This document shows, piece by piece, positions 35,743-47,329 of a stretch of DNA of 64,000 nucleotides (the stretch's first letter is position 1; the number at the start of each line of letters is the position of its first letter). The position numbers were made by a program, and so were the translations under genes. Origin of the DNA: Diphasiastrum complanatum (lineage: Eukaryota > Streptophyta > Lycopodiopsida > Lycopodiales > Lycopodiaceae); contig CM055102.1 in the NCBI GenBank assembly GCA_029204225.1, positions 30,539,632 to 30,603,631 of the forward strand, given 5' to 3'. The notes under the pieces are model-generated. The model was given only the letters and a program-made list of their open reading frames with translations. It made no database searches and was not told the DNA's origin.

Positions 35743-36460
35743 GACCACATGCTCACAAAGACATCATACACTTCATCCTTGCTCTTTAGTAGATAGATCC
35801 AACAAAATCTATCAAAATCATCAATTAATGCTACATAAATCTTAGCTCCACTACATAAATCTTAGCTCCACTATTGCTAATTGTAGTAAATCCATGAATA
35901 TCCAATTGTACAAGTTGAAAAGGCTTTGTAGATCTAGTATAAGGTAGTCTATGTGACTTAGACAAAGCACAAGACTCACAAACATGTTTGATGGCACTTA
36001 AGGAACTTGGAAGACCTAGCACAATCTTTTTCCTAGCCATTACCTCCAATGACTTGAAGTTGAGGTGTCTCATCCTTTTATGCGAAACCTCTTGAATAGG
36101 CATTTGCTCCCTTGCAACACATCCACTTGGTTAGCAATAACACAAGCATCTAGTTTGAACAACTTCCCTTGCCTTTTACCTTTTCCAATCAAGACATCCT
36201 TCATTTTGATCATACAAACATCTCCATCAAACTCCACCTTGAGGCCTTTATTTAGCATTTGACTCACACTAAGCAAATTCTTGGTAATAGATAGAATAAA
36301 CAAGACATCCTCCAAATGAACATTCCTATTTGTAGAGAGAGAAATAGGAATTCTGTCAATCCCTTATTGGCCGTGTAGATCACCCTCTTGTCATCTCCAT
36401 ATGCCAACAGATAAGTGAAGTACTCTTTGTGATCGGTCATGTGTGAACTTGCTCCACTTA
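35743..36460 (-). pseudogene. copia protease/integrase N-terminal part of element E
   Basis: Read leftwards from about 36460: protease SGASSHMTDHKEYFTYLL, VIYTANKG, NVHLEDVLFILSITKNLL, GKGKRQGKLFKLD, then KRMRHLNFKSLEVMARKK, CESCALSKSHRLP and FIDDF/FWIYLLKSKDEVYD in part. A short duplication (CTACATAAATCTTAGCTCCA, twice at 35831-35872) and a deletion before the catalytic Asp region precede the D insertion at 35743. The other half of this integrase is at 18692-19251. Confidence 0.85.
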
Positions 36461-36610
36461 AATGGGCGAAATATCGTCTCGTGTGATGATGCATTGCACA
36501 GATAAATCATGACTAGTATGTGGATAGTGTAGGGGAGTGTACTGTTAAAAGTGATAATGTTAGTGTAAAGGGTAGAAAGCAACTAGAAGTAGCATCTTAG
36601 CATAGTTAGG
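36461..36610. other. noncoding junction
   Basis: Sequence between the truncated end of element E and another copia fragment. Nothing is recognised. Confidence 0.35.
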
Positions 36611-37337
36611 TACATATCCAGTGAACTAACCTTCTTTGACAGGTGGAAGGGTTGCTCACCGACCAAATCTACACCCTACATATTTGTAGATCCATTTGCA
36701 TTTGACAGGCTTCATGTCGTCTAGTATGGGTTCAAGTGTCCATACCATGTTCTGCTCCATGAAATTTATTTCTTCTTCCATGGCCGTTATCCACTTGTCC
36801 TTCTCTGGACGATCAACAGCTTCTTCATAAGTCTGTGATTCACCACTAAATCCACAAAACTCTTCTGTTGTAGAAGCTGAGCTGTTTGGTGCAAACTTGA
36901 CTGGTGCTCTTCTTTCTCTACCAGACCTTCTTGGAGATTGTGTTGGTAGTGCAATTGCTTTGCCTTTGTCCTCTTAATTGTCTGCAAATCCATTGTGTGT
37001 CACCTAGGTGCAGGCTGCTCCACGGTCTGTTCATCGTTCGAACTGTCACTCAGTTCATTTGGTATATGAACATCCTAATCCAGATGCTCATGGTTTGCTC
37101 CCTCTGTCTGTGTGGGTAGATCATAGTACTGCTTGTTAAGAACCTCATAACCGACTGGATCTTCATCGGCCATCATTCTTGCTTCATTAAATTTCACATC
37201 TCTGATAGTGTTGATTTCCCTGGTCTAAGACATGTAAATCCTATAATATGAGGAATGTACATCATAGCCTACAAAGAAACCCTGCTCCACTTTTTCATCC
37301 AGTTTCTTTCTTTTCTTATCTGGTATGACATATGCTA
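36611..37337 (-). pseudogene. copia integrase/reverse transcriptase junction fragment (element M)
   Basis: Read leftwards from 37337: VIPDKKRKKLDEKVEQGFFV, GYDVHSSYYRIYM, REINTIRDVKFNEARMM (integrase C-terminal region), an acidic linker, then ITAMEEEINFMEQNMVW and KPVKCKWIYKY (start of the reverse transcriptase domain). Several stops and shifts interrupt it. It is of a different copia family from A-E and closer in style to H. The LTR at 37338 cuts it on the right. Confidence 0.75.
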
Positions 37338-37991
37338 TGTGAAGGATTTCATATCATTATGATCCAATCCACTTGAAAGATCTTGGGTTACAAAGAGAAA
37401 TACTCTACCAATCTCACCAATGTAAAAAATCAGCATCTACACACAAAATGAGATGCAAAATCTAATAGAACTTGATCAAACATGTATCAAATGATAAAGT
37501 ACTATTGTTGTCTATACAAAATCAGCAAGCTACTATATTTCACATGTGTGAATCCAAACATGGCAATTATAGATCATTCTACACATAGAATTGCATGCAA
37601 TCACAAGCATAGTGCACCAATGGATAGTAGAACCCAAGAGAACCATGTATAAGCATGAAATGAGATAGAGAAGATAGAGAAGAGAGAAGATCACTCTCTC
37701 CACGAGTTACATCCTTTTATAACAGGTTGAATACCTATTTGGCCACTTGGCTTTCTCTCCAAAATGCTAATTCCACTATTTTTTGGTCTAGATTCAAAGT
37801 ACCCAACATTCATTTGAATCTACTCAAACTCGCCTTCTAACTTTTCCACATTTTCAAAAAGTGTTTATTCAAATGTCATTTAGACTAATGAACTTTGAAA
37901 AGTGAATCTCTAAGTCTAAAAACAAAATTGGCCTCAATATGCCAAATATGAAAATATAGCAAATATGATCAAACTAGTTGAAGCTTTCACA
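37338..37991 (-). repeat. 3' LTR, family A, of a truncated minus-strand copia element
   Basis: TGTGAAGGATTTC to GAAGCTTTCACA, homologous to the LTR of L and A. On its right lies CTCCCTCTTCAAC (37992-38004), complement of the family's polypurine tract, then about 35 bp of pol tail matching 33640-33675 in reverse. The rest of the element is missing at about 38040. It contains the variant palindrome CACATGTGTG near 37541. Confidence 0.82.
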
Positions 37992-38054
37992 CTCCCTCTT
38001 CAACCGATTTTAGCATAGACTTTGATAACACTCCAAGTGAAGTCCTATATATTA

Positions 38055-38564
38055 TGTCCATGACCAGTACATAGGATATAGTATACTCCTAGTCTTGGAT
38101 ACACCCAGTGAAACAAGCTGTTAGTTATGCCACGTCATACTGGATGTGACCCGAAAGTAACTAATATTCTTGTGAGGCCCAGAACACACTAAATGGAGTT
38201 CAGACAAGGTATGAGACAGTGTATGCATGTGTAGAGTTATCAATAGCAATTCTATGAATAGTTGGTCCATGCTTAGGACTCTATTCTAGGTGAATCTATG
38301 AATAAAAAATTTAGGGCTATGCATGGCTATGTGCCCAAGTTGTTTTTGGCTCTATATATTGGGTCCAAACTCGTCCTACTCCTCATCATGGTTTTGGATT
38401 CATTGTCAGGCCCTCACTCTATATTCATGCTTCTTGTTCCTTGGCTTGGGGGTGAGGCTTCTAGAGTTTGATTGGATGCTTCTACTTGGTTGGGTGGTTT
38501 CTCCATAGTGTGTTATCATTGTGTTTGTGATTTGTAAGTAGGATCTAAGAAGCTTCCCTTATAA
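38055..38564 (+). repeat. 5' LTR of gypsy element F
   Basis: Starts near TGTCCATGACC and ends just before a Met primer site. Related fragments lie at 17228 and 18345, and a reverse copy ends at 49309. A TATA-like CTATATATTGG is at about 38351. The left boundary is approximate. Confidence 0.65.
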
Positions 38565-38577
38565 TGGTATCAGAGCC
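38565..38577 (+). other. primer binding site of gypsy element F
   Basis: TGGTATCAGAGCC follows the LTR. The leader is then interrupted at 38807 by LTR G. Confidence 0.85.
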
Positions 38578-38806
38578 AGGCTTACAAGTTTGGAGAGGTG
38601 ATGTTTTTCATTGGAGCTTGGTGGTGATCAAGTAGTATTCTTATCCAAGGAGTGCAGCAAAGTTGCAAGTTGGTGGATCTTCCCAATTTCAATTTGCATG
38701 ATCCATATATCTCTCAAATTCATTGTGGTTTATGGAGAATTGTGCTAGAAAATCAATTTTAATTGTCTTTTTGGAGTTTTAGCATGTGTAATTCAAAAGT
38801 AGTTAC

Positions 38807-39602
38807 TGTTGGATTTATCTCCTTCACTCTCCTAAATCTTATTTTAATCTGTCTTCAGTCATGCTGTTGTATTTTACTTGTGTTGTCGCACAGTCTGAAT
38901 TTTTACATGTAAAATAAGACAAGCGAAAAGCGTGATTGTCTGCGTAAATAAAATCAAATTTCCACAGGCGAAAAAAAGCGAAAAAGACAACACTATGTTT
39001 TTACACGTGATTTGTGACAGGCGAAAAAGGTGACACTGCCCTACAAATGTCAAAGGTGCCCTAATGGAAAAGCGAAGATACCATGTAAATCAAATTGTGC
39101 ATCTTCACCAACGTTCATTTAGCGAAGGCTGATGTCGCGGCCTTCTCATGCTCATCTCATGCACTGTGCAATCAGATTTGACAACGACATCAGCCACCCA
39201 CGATCTCCCATAGACAACACATCCACTTTGTACCTTCTTTATCTGCACACGTGTAACATTATGTATATATATATTGAATACCATCTGCGTATCCAATGAC
39301 AAGCAAAAGTGTGTGTGTAAAATATATCAAGCATTAGAAGCTTATCAGAGATAGACGAAGTAAATGCTTTCGCGCATCGATTCTTCGTATTATCAATAAT
39401 AGGTTTATTCCTTTTTCAGATTGGATTAGCTTTGTGAGGCACGCGGTTTCGTCCGCTATTGTCTTGTGCTCACCTGCATTATTGACCTCTATATTTCGCT
39501 ATATTTAATCTGATTACAATTCTGTTTGTTCTGCGTTTAGATTTGTGTCAATATTGCTATGTTTTTCTACATTCTGTTTGACTCTCTTATTGCTTAATCT
39601 GG
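38807..39602 (+). repeat. LTR of family G, right end missing
   Basis: Starts TGTTGGATTTATC. From about 39080 it matches 13355-13890. It contains repeated AAGCGAAAA/GGCGAAAA words (38930-39030). It stops at the phrase CTTAATCTGGTAG (39602), well before the LTR end seen at 14203, and gypsy leader follows. It appears to be a truncated LTR lying inside the leader of F. Confidence 0.75.
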
Positions 39603-39778
39603 TAGAAAATTGAAAATTTTTAGTTTCTTTTAGTTTCTTGAATTATCTATGAAATTGACTAAAAATAGTGATTTGACCGTGCTGGAGTCGATTTCAATCA
39701 GTTTTGGTCAACTGTGCTTCACTATAAGTTACACTGATATTAACTAAATTTAGTAATTTCTAGGATAAATAAATCAAG

Positions 39779-40900
39779 ATGGCCAAAAAAACTTCAAATC
39801 AAGTTGCAAATCCAAGTGCACCATCTTACATGGTGATTTGTCAGCAGTTGAGTACGGTGCTCAATGATATGAATAATCATAATCAGATGAGAGATCAGCA
39901 AATGGAGGTTCTATTGAATCAAGTCAAATTGATGTCTTCACCTAATCTCGGTTTCAACCGGAGATTTATGTGGGGGAGAAGAAGGAGAAAAAATCTGAAG
40001 TCGTCGAGGACTGGCTGGCCAAGTGGAGTAGTTACTTCAATCTGCACGGAGTTCCTGATGAGAAGAAAATTGAAAGCGTCGTGCTGTTTTTATGCGGCAA
40101 AGCGTCATCGTGGTGGCAAGACTTATCGGTGAAGTCAACTACTTGGGATGCATTTGCAAAAGTTTTCAGGAAGGCTTTCATAATTGCTGATGACATTGAC
40201 TACTACCTGAAGTTCGTGAAATGCGGGACGGGTACAAAGAGTTTAGACTCTTATATCTAGGAATTCATGGACCTATGGAATATGTTTCCATCATTCGATG
40301 CCAAGTTGGCACTTTGGCAGTTTGTCTTGGGTTTGTCAGCCGACTATCAGAACAAATGTAGGTGAGATGTGCTTCAAAACCTCGAGGATGCATTTTGGAT
40401 TGCAAAAACATATGATTCCACAGTGGTGGCATCCAGGAAGCAGTTTGCACAAATTTCAATCACTTTGTAAACCAAGAAGGGTAATAAGCGGGGTCCAAAC
40501 CAAGCAAAATATTTTGACGAATTAGATCAAGCAGCATCGAAATCTAGGAAGCCAAAGAGAAAGGGATTTAAGAAATCTATGTCCCAGAAAAAAGCTAAGA
40601 AAAAGATCTTATGTTGCGTCTGTAAGAAGCATGGACATATAATGAAATTTTGTCCAAAAAGGAAGAAAATGTCTGTCCATATGATTTGAGATCCCAGGAG
40701 GCAATGGTAAGACTTTGGAAATTAACCTAACTGATTGTGAGTGTGAATGTTCTTTAAGTACTACTTCTTTCTTGCCTAATGAACTCTTCCATTTAATTGG
40801 CACAGTTAAAGATCAATAAGTGAGTATTCTATTGGACAGTGGTTCAGCTCATGATTTGTTAATTCTTATGATTATATTTAGCATTACATATTAATGAGCA
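39779..40900 (+). pseudogene. Ty3/gypsy gag-protease of element F
   Basis: ATG 39779 (MAKKTSNQVANPSAPSYMV). A frame change near 39970 leads to the retrotransposon gag domain EKKSEVVEDWLAKWSSYFNL and SSWWQDLSVKSTTWDAFAKV. Stops follow at 40258 and near 40362 and 40468. The zinc knuckle CVCKKHGHIMKFCP is at about 40615-40660. The protease motif VSILLDSGSAHDLL is at about 40821-40860. After that no reverse transcriptase is recognisable. The gag matches the minus-strand fragment at 49950-50163. It is a broken 5' half of a chromovirus-like element. Confidence 0.82.
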
Positions 40901-41840
40901 CATGGGCTAATCACGAACATTCCCAAAATTTTCTTAGTTCTTTGATCACCATTGGTCTCAAAAGTGAAAAATATTGGAAAATTGAGTTAAACAAGCCTAG
41001 TCACAAGTGAAATTTAAAAGAGCATTGTTCAAAAAAGGGAAACTTTTGAGAAGATTTTCTTTTTTCTATGGTGGATCCTTTTATAAGCTGATTAGTTTGT
41101 CATAGGGATTGTCAAAATGGATATATACATCAATATCAAGATTAAACACATTGGGATGTAAATAGTGTATCGTTGTTCATTTAAGATAAACAAAGGTGAA
41201 CAATTGACGCTCTTCTCTTGGAACAAGAGAAAAAATTTTCATAGAGTAAGATGGATGTCATGTCTGAAACTGCTCCCCATAGACTTTCAAAAAAATGCTG
41301 CATTACGAAGTTGGATGATAAAAATATTTGAAGTTCTATTTACCTCAGTTTTTTAGAGAGAAGGGTATTACCCTCTACTCTTAAGATCTTGACAAGGTTT
41401 CTGCTGTAATTTTATGCGCAGTCATGTACAAGGGACTCCGTTAAATTGTACTGTCATGATTTTTGCCTGGACTTTCAAGACTTGTTCCACTTGGTCCTCA
41501 ATGTGTGGCATTACTTAATAGGGAAATGCATGAGGCACTAATGTTTTGCAACTATGAGATTTGATCGTTCAAATCAAACATTTCAGAAATCTATTCAATA
41601 TGCTTCTAAAAAGACGAACAACAAAGAAATAACAAAGCATCTCCTTCTTTCTTAGTCTATGATTGCTAGGACGCAAGTAAAAGCCATAGGATTAACAATA
41701 TGGTGTCTGAATGTAAAGATCAGCATCTCATATGTGAATAATCAACTTTGTATATAAAAGGGACGTCAATTGCAAATTCTCAATAACACAATGCGGTTGC
41801 AGAAGCTGTTGGCAAACTAAAAGCAAAATGATGAGTGTGA
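40901..41840. other. noncoding, probably decayed gypsy pol
   Basis: No motif that I can identify. An open frame of 63 codons at 41165-41356 has no known domain. Confidence 0.35.
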
Positions 41841-41883
41841 TATGCTCTGATAGCACTGATGAGTGTAATATGCTCTGATACCA
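41841..41883 (-). repeat. duplicated minus-strand primer site region
   Basis: GATGAGTGT.ATATGCTCTGATA.CAC occurs twice, 30 bp apart. The second copy contains GCTCTGATACCA (41872-41883), complement of the Met primer site. The first is GCTCTGATAGCA. A minus-strand LTR would begin just to the right, possibly at TGAGAATAAA (41891). Confidence 0.6.
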
Positions 41884-41949
41884 CCGATCATGAGAATAAA
41901 AACGGCTGGAAGGTCCTTCTTTGGTGTATTTTGCAGGTTTGGAGCTCAG

Positions 41950-42150
41950 AATCGTCAGTGGAGAACAAAGACACAGTTCCGGAGGCATCAGAAAGGCCAA
42001 GGCAACATCAAACAAGTTGAAAATCTTTTGAGTGGGAAGATTTTTACAATACAGTTGTTGTGAAAAGCACAGTCCCGGAGGCATCCAAAAGGCCAAGGCA
42101 GCATCAGACAGATTGAAAACCTGTTGAGTGGGGGAGATTCTTACAATACT
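41950..42150. repeat. tandem repeat, unit about 100 bp, two copies
   Basis: CACAGT.CCGGAGGCATC through TTTTGAGTGGG.. TTACAATAC occurs at about 41966-42058 and 42067-42155, with about ten differences. Confidence 0.8.
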
Positions 42151-42155
42151 TCCTA

Positions 42156-42419
42156 GTTGTTGTGGAAAGTGCTATTTGTGTGAGAGGTCTGCCAAGAATC
42201 TCTCATTTGTCTATTTGGAGTACCACAAATCACACTAGATAGTATCTAGTACTATCATTCAGAGTTAGGAAGCCTCATACTTTTCACATTACTGAAATCT
42301 GTCTGTTTGAACGATCACTAGTTTCAAAATTTTTGCAAAGATGAGGCGGCCTAGCCGCCGCGCCGAAGTAGAAAATCTGGAATATTCTCTCTGAAAGTTC
42401 TTATATTCTCTCTTTTTTT
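42156..42419. other. noncoding, no feature seen
   Basis: Sequence between two tandem-repeat blocks. A short GC-rich patch GGCGGCCTAGCCGCCGCGCCG (42344-42364) is unusual for the window and can form a GGCGGC / GCCGCC hairpin. Confidence 0.4.
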
Positions 42420-42660
42420 CGTACCAATATCGGATCCAAGTGCGCTAGCAAAAGAGAGACCTGAGTAGTCGTACATCCGCGCTCCAGTCCGATATCGCAT
42501 GTTCGTACCGATATCGGATCCAAGCACACAAACAAAAAAAACTCCGAGCAGTTGTACATCCGTGCTCCAGTCCGATATCGCATGCTCCAATATCGGATCC
42601 AAGCGCACAAGTTGAAGAGGATCCTGAGCAATTGTACTTCCGCGCTCCATTCCAATATCA
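42420..42660. repeat. three-copy tandem repeat rich in palindromes
   Basis: Unit of about 80-90 bp: CCAATATCGGATCCAAG, then a GCGC.C-type spacer, GAG.AGT.GTAC.TCCGCGCTCCA and GTCCGATATCGCATG. Copies begin near 42423, 42510 and 42590; the third is shortened. GATATC, CGATATCG and GGATCC palindromes recur in every unit. Confidence 0.85.
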
Positions 42661-42732
42661 GGTGTATAACCAGAAAAATATACAGTTTTGTGGTGTGATA
42701 GATTACTTGATCTGGACTTATCTATTCAATAA

Positions 42733-45700
42733 TGGCAACTCTAAGCAAGAGTGTCCTCAATGAGTCAAGCAAATTGGAAGGAGCCGGCAACTATGCAGTT
42801 TAAAAATTCAAACTGAACAACATTTTGATAGAAAATGAGCTATGGGAGATCGTGACAGGTGAAGAGACAAGGCCATTGATTGAAGAAGATCAACAGGCAT
42901 TTGACAGGAGAAAACGGAAAGCACAAAATGTCATCACCTTATCAGTTAGAGATGCAATTATTCCCTACATTTCGGATTCAGAAGGACCACAAGAAGCATG
43001 GGATACATTGAAGGCACTGTTTGAGACCACAAATACATCTCGAGTGCTATTCCTGAAGACGAAGCTGCACACATTGCGGATGGATGATGGTGCAACTGTT
43101 GCTGATCACCTACTGAAGATCAAAGAGATTCGTGATCAATTAGCAGCAGTTGGAGAGCGAGTACAAGATTGAAAGATCGTGCAGTTGACATTGAATAGTT
43201 TGAGTAAGTCACATCAGATGTTTGTGACAAGTATAGCCACACAAGAAAATGTTCCAACCTATGAAGAGTTAGGTGGATTGCTTTTGCAGGAAGAACAACG
43301 TCAAGAGAACTTGAGTCATCGCAACAGGGGATTTGATCAAGCTCTTGCAGTCAGGGGACGTGGTGGTAGATTTGGTCATGGAAGATACCAATCAAGAGGT
43401 GGAAACTCAAATCGTGGATCATTCCAACAATTTCAAGAACAATCCAATGATGGCCCAAATTGAGGCAATTGGAATCAAGGCCGAGGTCAAGGAGCGGCTA
43501 TTTGTGGCAAAATAAATCTGGAAATTGTAGGTATTGCAACAAACCTGGCCACTGGGAGCGTGAATGCTTCAAGAAACAAAAGGAGATGGAACAAAGAAAA
43601 GACAAAGGACAAGTGAGAAATAATGCTGATTAACATCAATTTGATGACTATTATTATGAAAACAATTATACTGATCAACATCAATACGATGATGATCAAT
43701 ATGAAGATGATACAGGTGAGAGCTCAAAATTGTTCATTACAGCATTAATGACAAGTGATGAAACCAAGGATACCTGGTACATTGATAGTGGTGCATCCAA
43801 GCACATGACTTCAAGGAAAGAGTGGTGTTCAAAACTCAAAGAAACTCACAATGGTGATAAAGTTGGACAAGCTGATGGCAAACTGCTATCTGTTAAAGGA
43901 GTTGGAGTGGTACCAGTGAAGTTAGCTAGCGGGAAGATAAAGTAGATAAGCAATGTGCAATATGTACCTGGCTTAGCTAACAATCTATTATCTGTTGGGA
44001 CGATGGCTGATCAACAACTCAAGGGTGAGTTGACAGTGACAAATGTCTTGTCAAAGACATCAAGAATCACTACAAAGTGGTTACTACAAGAGCTAGAATC
44101 AACGGGAATCGACTCTACAAATTGAATGCGAGATCTTTTGCTCAAGCTATGGTAAGCACGGTTGATAGTCAAAGTGATCTTTGGCATCAACGATTCGGTC
44201 ATATTAGTGCTCAAAGTTTACAGATTCTCAAAAGAGGTAATCTAGTTATAGGATTGTCTGATATTTCTTTTGAAGGAAAAATTTGTGAAGGTTGCATTTT
44301 GGGAAAACAACACACAAAGAGAGGTTTTCCAAAAGTGCAGCAAGGAGAGCCAGTGGCATCCTAGATCTTGTCCACAGTGATCTATGTGGACCTATGCAGA
44401 CTAGATCTCTTAGTGGCTACTATTAATTTATCACCTTCATTGATGATTATAGCAGATGCATTTGGATTTATTTCATAAGCAAGAAATCAAATGCTTTTGC
44501 TAAGTTCAGGGAATTCAAGACATTAGTTGAAAAACAAACAGGATGTTGCATCAAAACTTTGAGATCCGATGGAGGTGGTGAGTATTTTCTGACAAAATTT
44601 ATTGATTTTTGCAAAGATCAAGGGACCAAGAGGCAGACTACAACACCTTATTCACCGCAGCAAAATGGAGTTGCAGAACGAAAGAACAGATCTATTGTTG
44701 AGATGGCTAGGGTGATGCTCAAAAGCAAGGGTCTACCAAACACCTTTTGGGCAGAAGCTTGTAGCCCAGCTACGCACATCTTGAATCGGTGTTCTACAAA
44801 ATCCGTGGAAGGTAAGACACCCTATGAAGTTGTTACTAGAAAGAAACCTAATATTTCTCATTTGAGAGTATTTGGTTGTGATGCTTATGCTCATATTCCT
44901 GATGAGAAACGAAGGAAATTGGATGCAAAGGCTATCAGGTGTATTTTCCTTGGATATGATGAGAAGGCCAAGGCATACAGGATGTAGGACACAAATGCAC
45001 AGAAGCTTGTAATTTCTAGAAATGCTACGTTTGACGAGATGGGCCAAGGTGAACAATCTGAAGTAATCATTGAACCTTTTGATGAGGGAGCGAAAGTACA
45101 AGTCAAGAAGGAAGTTGATTTTGATATAGAAAATCCATTGGACAAAGGCAAGCCTGATGCTGAAATTCCCAAGAGAGTACCTAAATGGTACTTATCAGTC
45201 ACAGATGGTGCAAAGAAGGGAGATACTCCTGAATCTAGTGAGCAGGGAGAGCTTAGAAAATTAAGTAAAAATCGAAAACCTCCACACAAGATTAGAGAGG
45301 AATCTAGCCCTAATGGGTTCTGTGCTCAAGGCTCAAGAACCAAAATTTTTTGATAAAGCAAAGGAACACGAGGAGTGGCGTGAAGCTATGGAAACATAAA
45401 TAGAAGCTATATCAAAAAAATAGGACTTGGAACTTGGTTGAGCTACCTGATGGTAAGATGCCTATCACTTGCAAATGGATATACAAGATCAAATATGGAG
45501 CTGATGGGCAACTCAACAAATACAAAGCACGGTTGGTTGCGAGAGGATTTGAGCAGCAGGAAGGGAGAAAGCACCTTGTTTGTAAGCTCAACAAAGCTAT
45601 TTATGGATTGAAGCAAGCACCACGGACGTGGTACTCTTGCATTGATGAACACTTTCAGCGAAGGGGAATGGTAAAGAGTGATGCTGATCCTAATCTTTAC

Positions 45701-46640
45701 ATTCTAAGGCAAGATTCAGATATAGTGTTCATTGTGTTGTACGTGGATGATTTGATTATTATAGGAAGTAATGAGAACTTAATTGATGAAATCAAATCAG
45801 ATCTTTCCAATGCTTTTGACATGAGCGATCTAGGATTGATGCACTATTGTCTTGGCATTGAAGTATGGCAAAAGGAAAATGTGATTTTTCTTACACAAAG
45901 CAAATATGCATGAGATTTGCTTTATAAGTTCAATATGTAGGATTATAAGCCTTTGAATACACCTATGGATGTCAATACGAAGCTTACTGCATATGATAAA
46001 TCTGAGAAAGTGGATGCTTATTTGTATAGACAGCTGGTGGGTAGTTTGATTTATTTGACACACACACGACCTGATATTTCTTATGTTGTTGGTGTTGTTA
46101 GTCAATTTATGCAAGATCCTAGTCAAACACACTAGAAGTCTGCTAAACGTATTCTCAGATACATTCGAAGGACATTGAATTTTGGTTTGAAGTATGATCA
46201 ACCTGAAGTGCCAATATTGATATGATATACAAATGCTGATTGGGCAGGTAATATTGATGACATAAGGTCTACCAGTGGTCATACATTTAGTTATGGTACA
46301 GCTGTAGTTTCATGGAGCAGCAAAAAGCAACCTACAGTAGTCTTATCCTCGACGGAAGCTGAATATCGAGCACTCAGCAATGCTGCACAAGAAGCGGTAT
46401 GGTTACAAAGATTGCTTGTGGATTTAGGTCAACCACAAGTGGATGCAACCACTATATCTTGCAACAATCAAAGCTGCATTCACCTTGCCAAAAATCCAGC
46501 TTTACATGCTCAAACCAAGCACATTGAAATACGTTATCATTTTGTTCGAGAGAAATTTTTTGATGGAGCCATTGATCTTGTTTTCTGTAAATCTGAAAAT
46601 CAAGTGGCAGATATTTTTACAGTCATTAGGTAGATGTAAA
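42733..46640 (+). pseudogene. copia gag-pol of element H
   Basis: ATG 42733 (MATLSKSVLNESSKLEGAGN), a stop in place of an expected residue at 42800, then gag through LWEIVTGEETRP and EAWDTLKALFETTNTSRVLF. Zinc knuckle CRYCNKPGHWEREC is at 43527-43568 and protease WYIDSGASKHMTS at 43775. Pre-integrase is LWHQRFGHISAQSL (44178). Integrase has VHSDLCGP, FITFIDDYSRCIWIYF and D35E (RSDGGGEY at 44566, NGVAERKN). In reverse transcriptase, CKWIYKIKYGADGQL is followed by GFEQQEG joined directly to CKLNKAIYGLKQAPRTWY, then YVDDLII (45740). RNase H is at 46050-46620. About ten stops and several shifts disable it. Confidence 0.9.
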
Positions 46641-46690
46641 TTTGAAAAGTTTCGTACTCTACTAGAAATAGAAGAATGTAATTTTATCAT

Positions 46691-46960
46691 TGAGGGAGAG
46701 TGTTAGAAATCAATGATAAACTTCATTGTTACACTTCTTAGTTATTGTTTACGATGTACTTTACTACTAGTTGTAACTAGCCGTTGGCTAGTCTAGTAGT
46801 CTACTCCTAGGTTCTCCCTCTCTATCAGGGTTCAGGGTTTATATGTACATTTTACATTCAGTATGTTGTAGTGTGATAGATTAATAGTGCGTGTTTTTCT
46901 TCCGGCTTCTTTGGTGATTGCTTATGGTGAATGCTTGATGTTCCATTTCTGATTGTTGAC
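46691..46960 (+). repeat. polypurine tract and 3' LTR of element H
   Basis: TGAGGGAGAG (46691-46700) is directly followed by TGTTAGAAATCAATG. The LTR right end is uncertain, near 46940-46965. A possible trace of the 5' LTR end, GTG.TGTGATAGATTA, lies at 42691-42706 before the gag. The rest of the left LTR is not recognised. Confidence 0.7.
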
Positions 46961-47329
46961 ATGCACGCTCGAAGCCTACAAGCCTGCTCCTTCTCCTTCC
47001 TATCAACGAACACAAGTCCAAATAGAAAGAGCGAAACGCTACTTCCGTTACTATGAACATCTAAGGGCAGGCCTCGGAATGCAAACTTAATCTACAAGGC
47101 CATTTTGCATTTTCTCATGTCCCTTTGTATGCTATTCTCCATTTCTCTTTCCTAAGCAATATGGAATGGCTAAGGGCAAGCCTATTGGATGCCAACTTTA
47201 CATTTCACCTCGTCGGGTTTCATCACATCATAGTGTTTCATTACATCATAGGGCTAGCTAAGTTGTTAGTTTGGCATCCAAAGCCCCTTTGGTCCCAAGT
47301 TCAAGTGCCCCCTCTCCCCCAAAACCAAT
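46961..47329. other. noncoding, no feature seen
   Basis: A phrase CTAAGGGCA(G/A)GCCT..GGATGC.AACTT occurs twice (47063 and 47169), which hints at another diverged tandem repeat. No gene is seen. Confidence 0.4.

Noticed and set aside
40901-41840. Intact gypsy reverse transcriptase after the protease of element F
   Set aside because: No YVDD, LPF.L or related motif could be found in any frame.
42733-46640. Endogenous pararetrovirus (caulimovirid) origin
   Set aside because: Integrase with D35E, the integrase-before-reverse-transcriptase order, LTRs and a Met primer site identify Ty1/copia. No movement protein or coat signature is seen.
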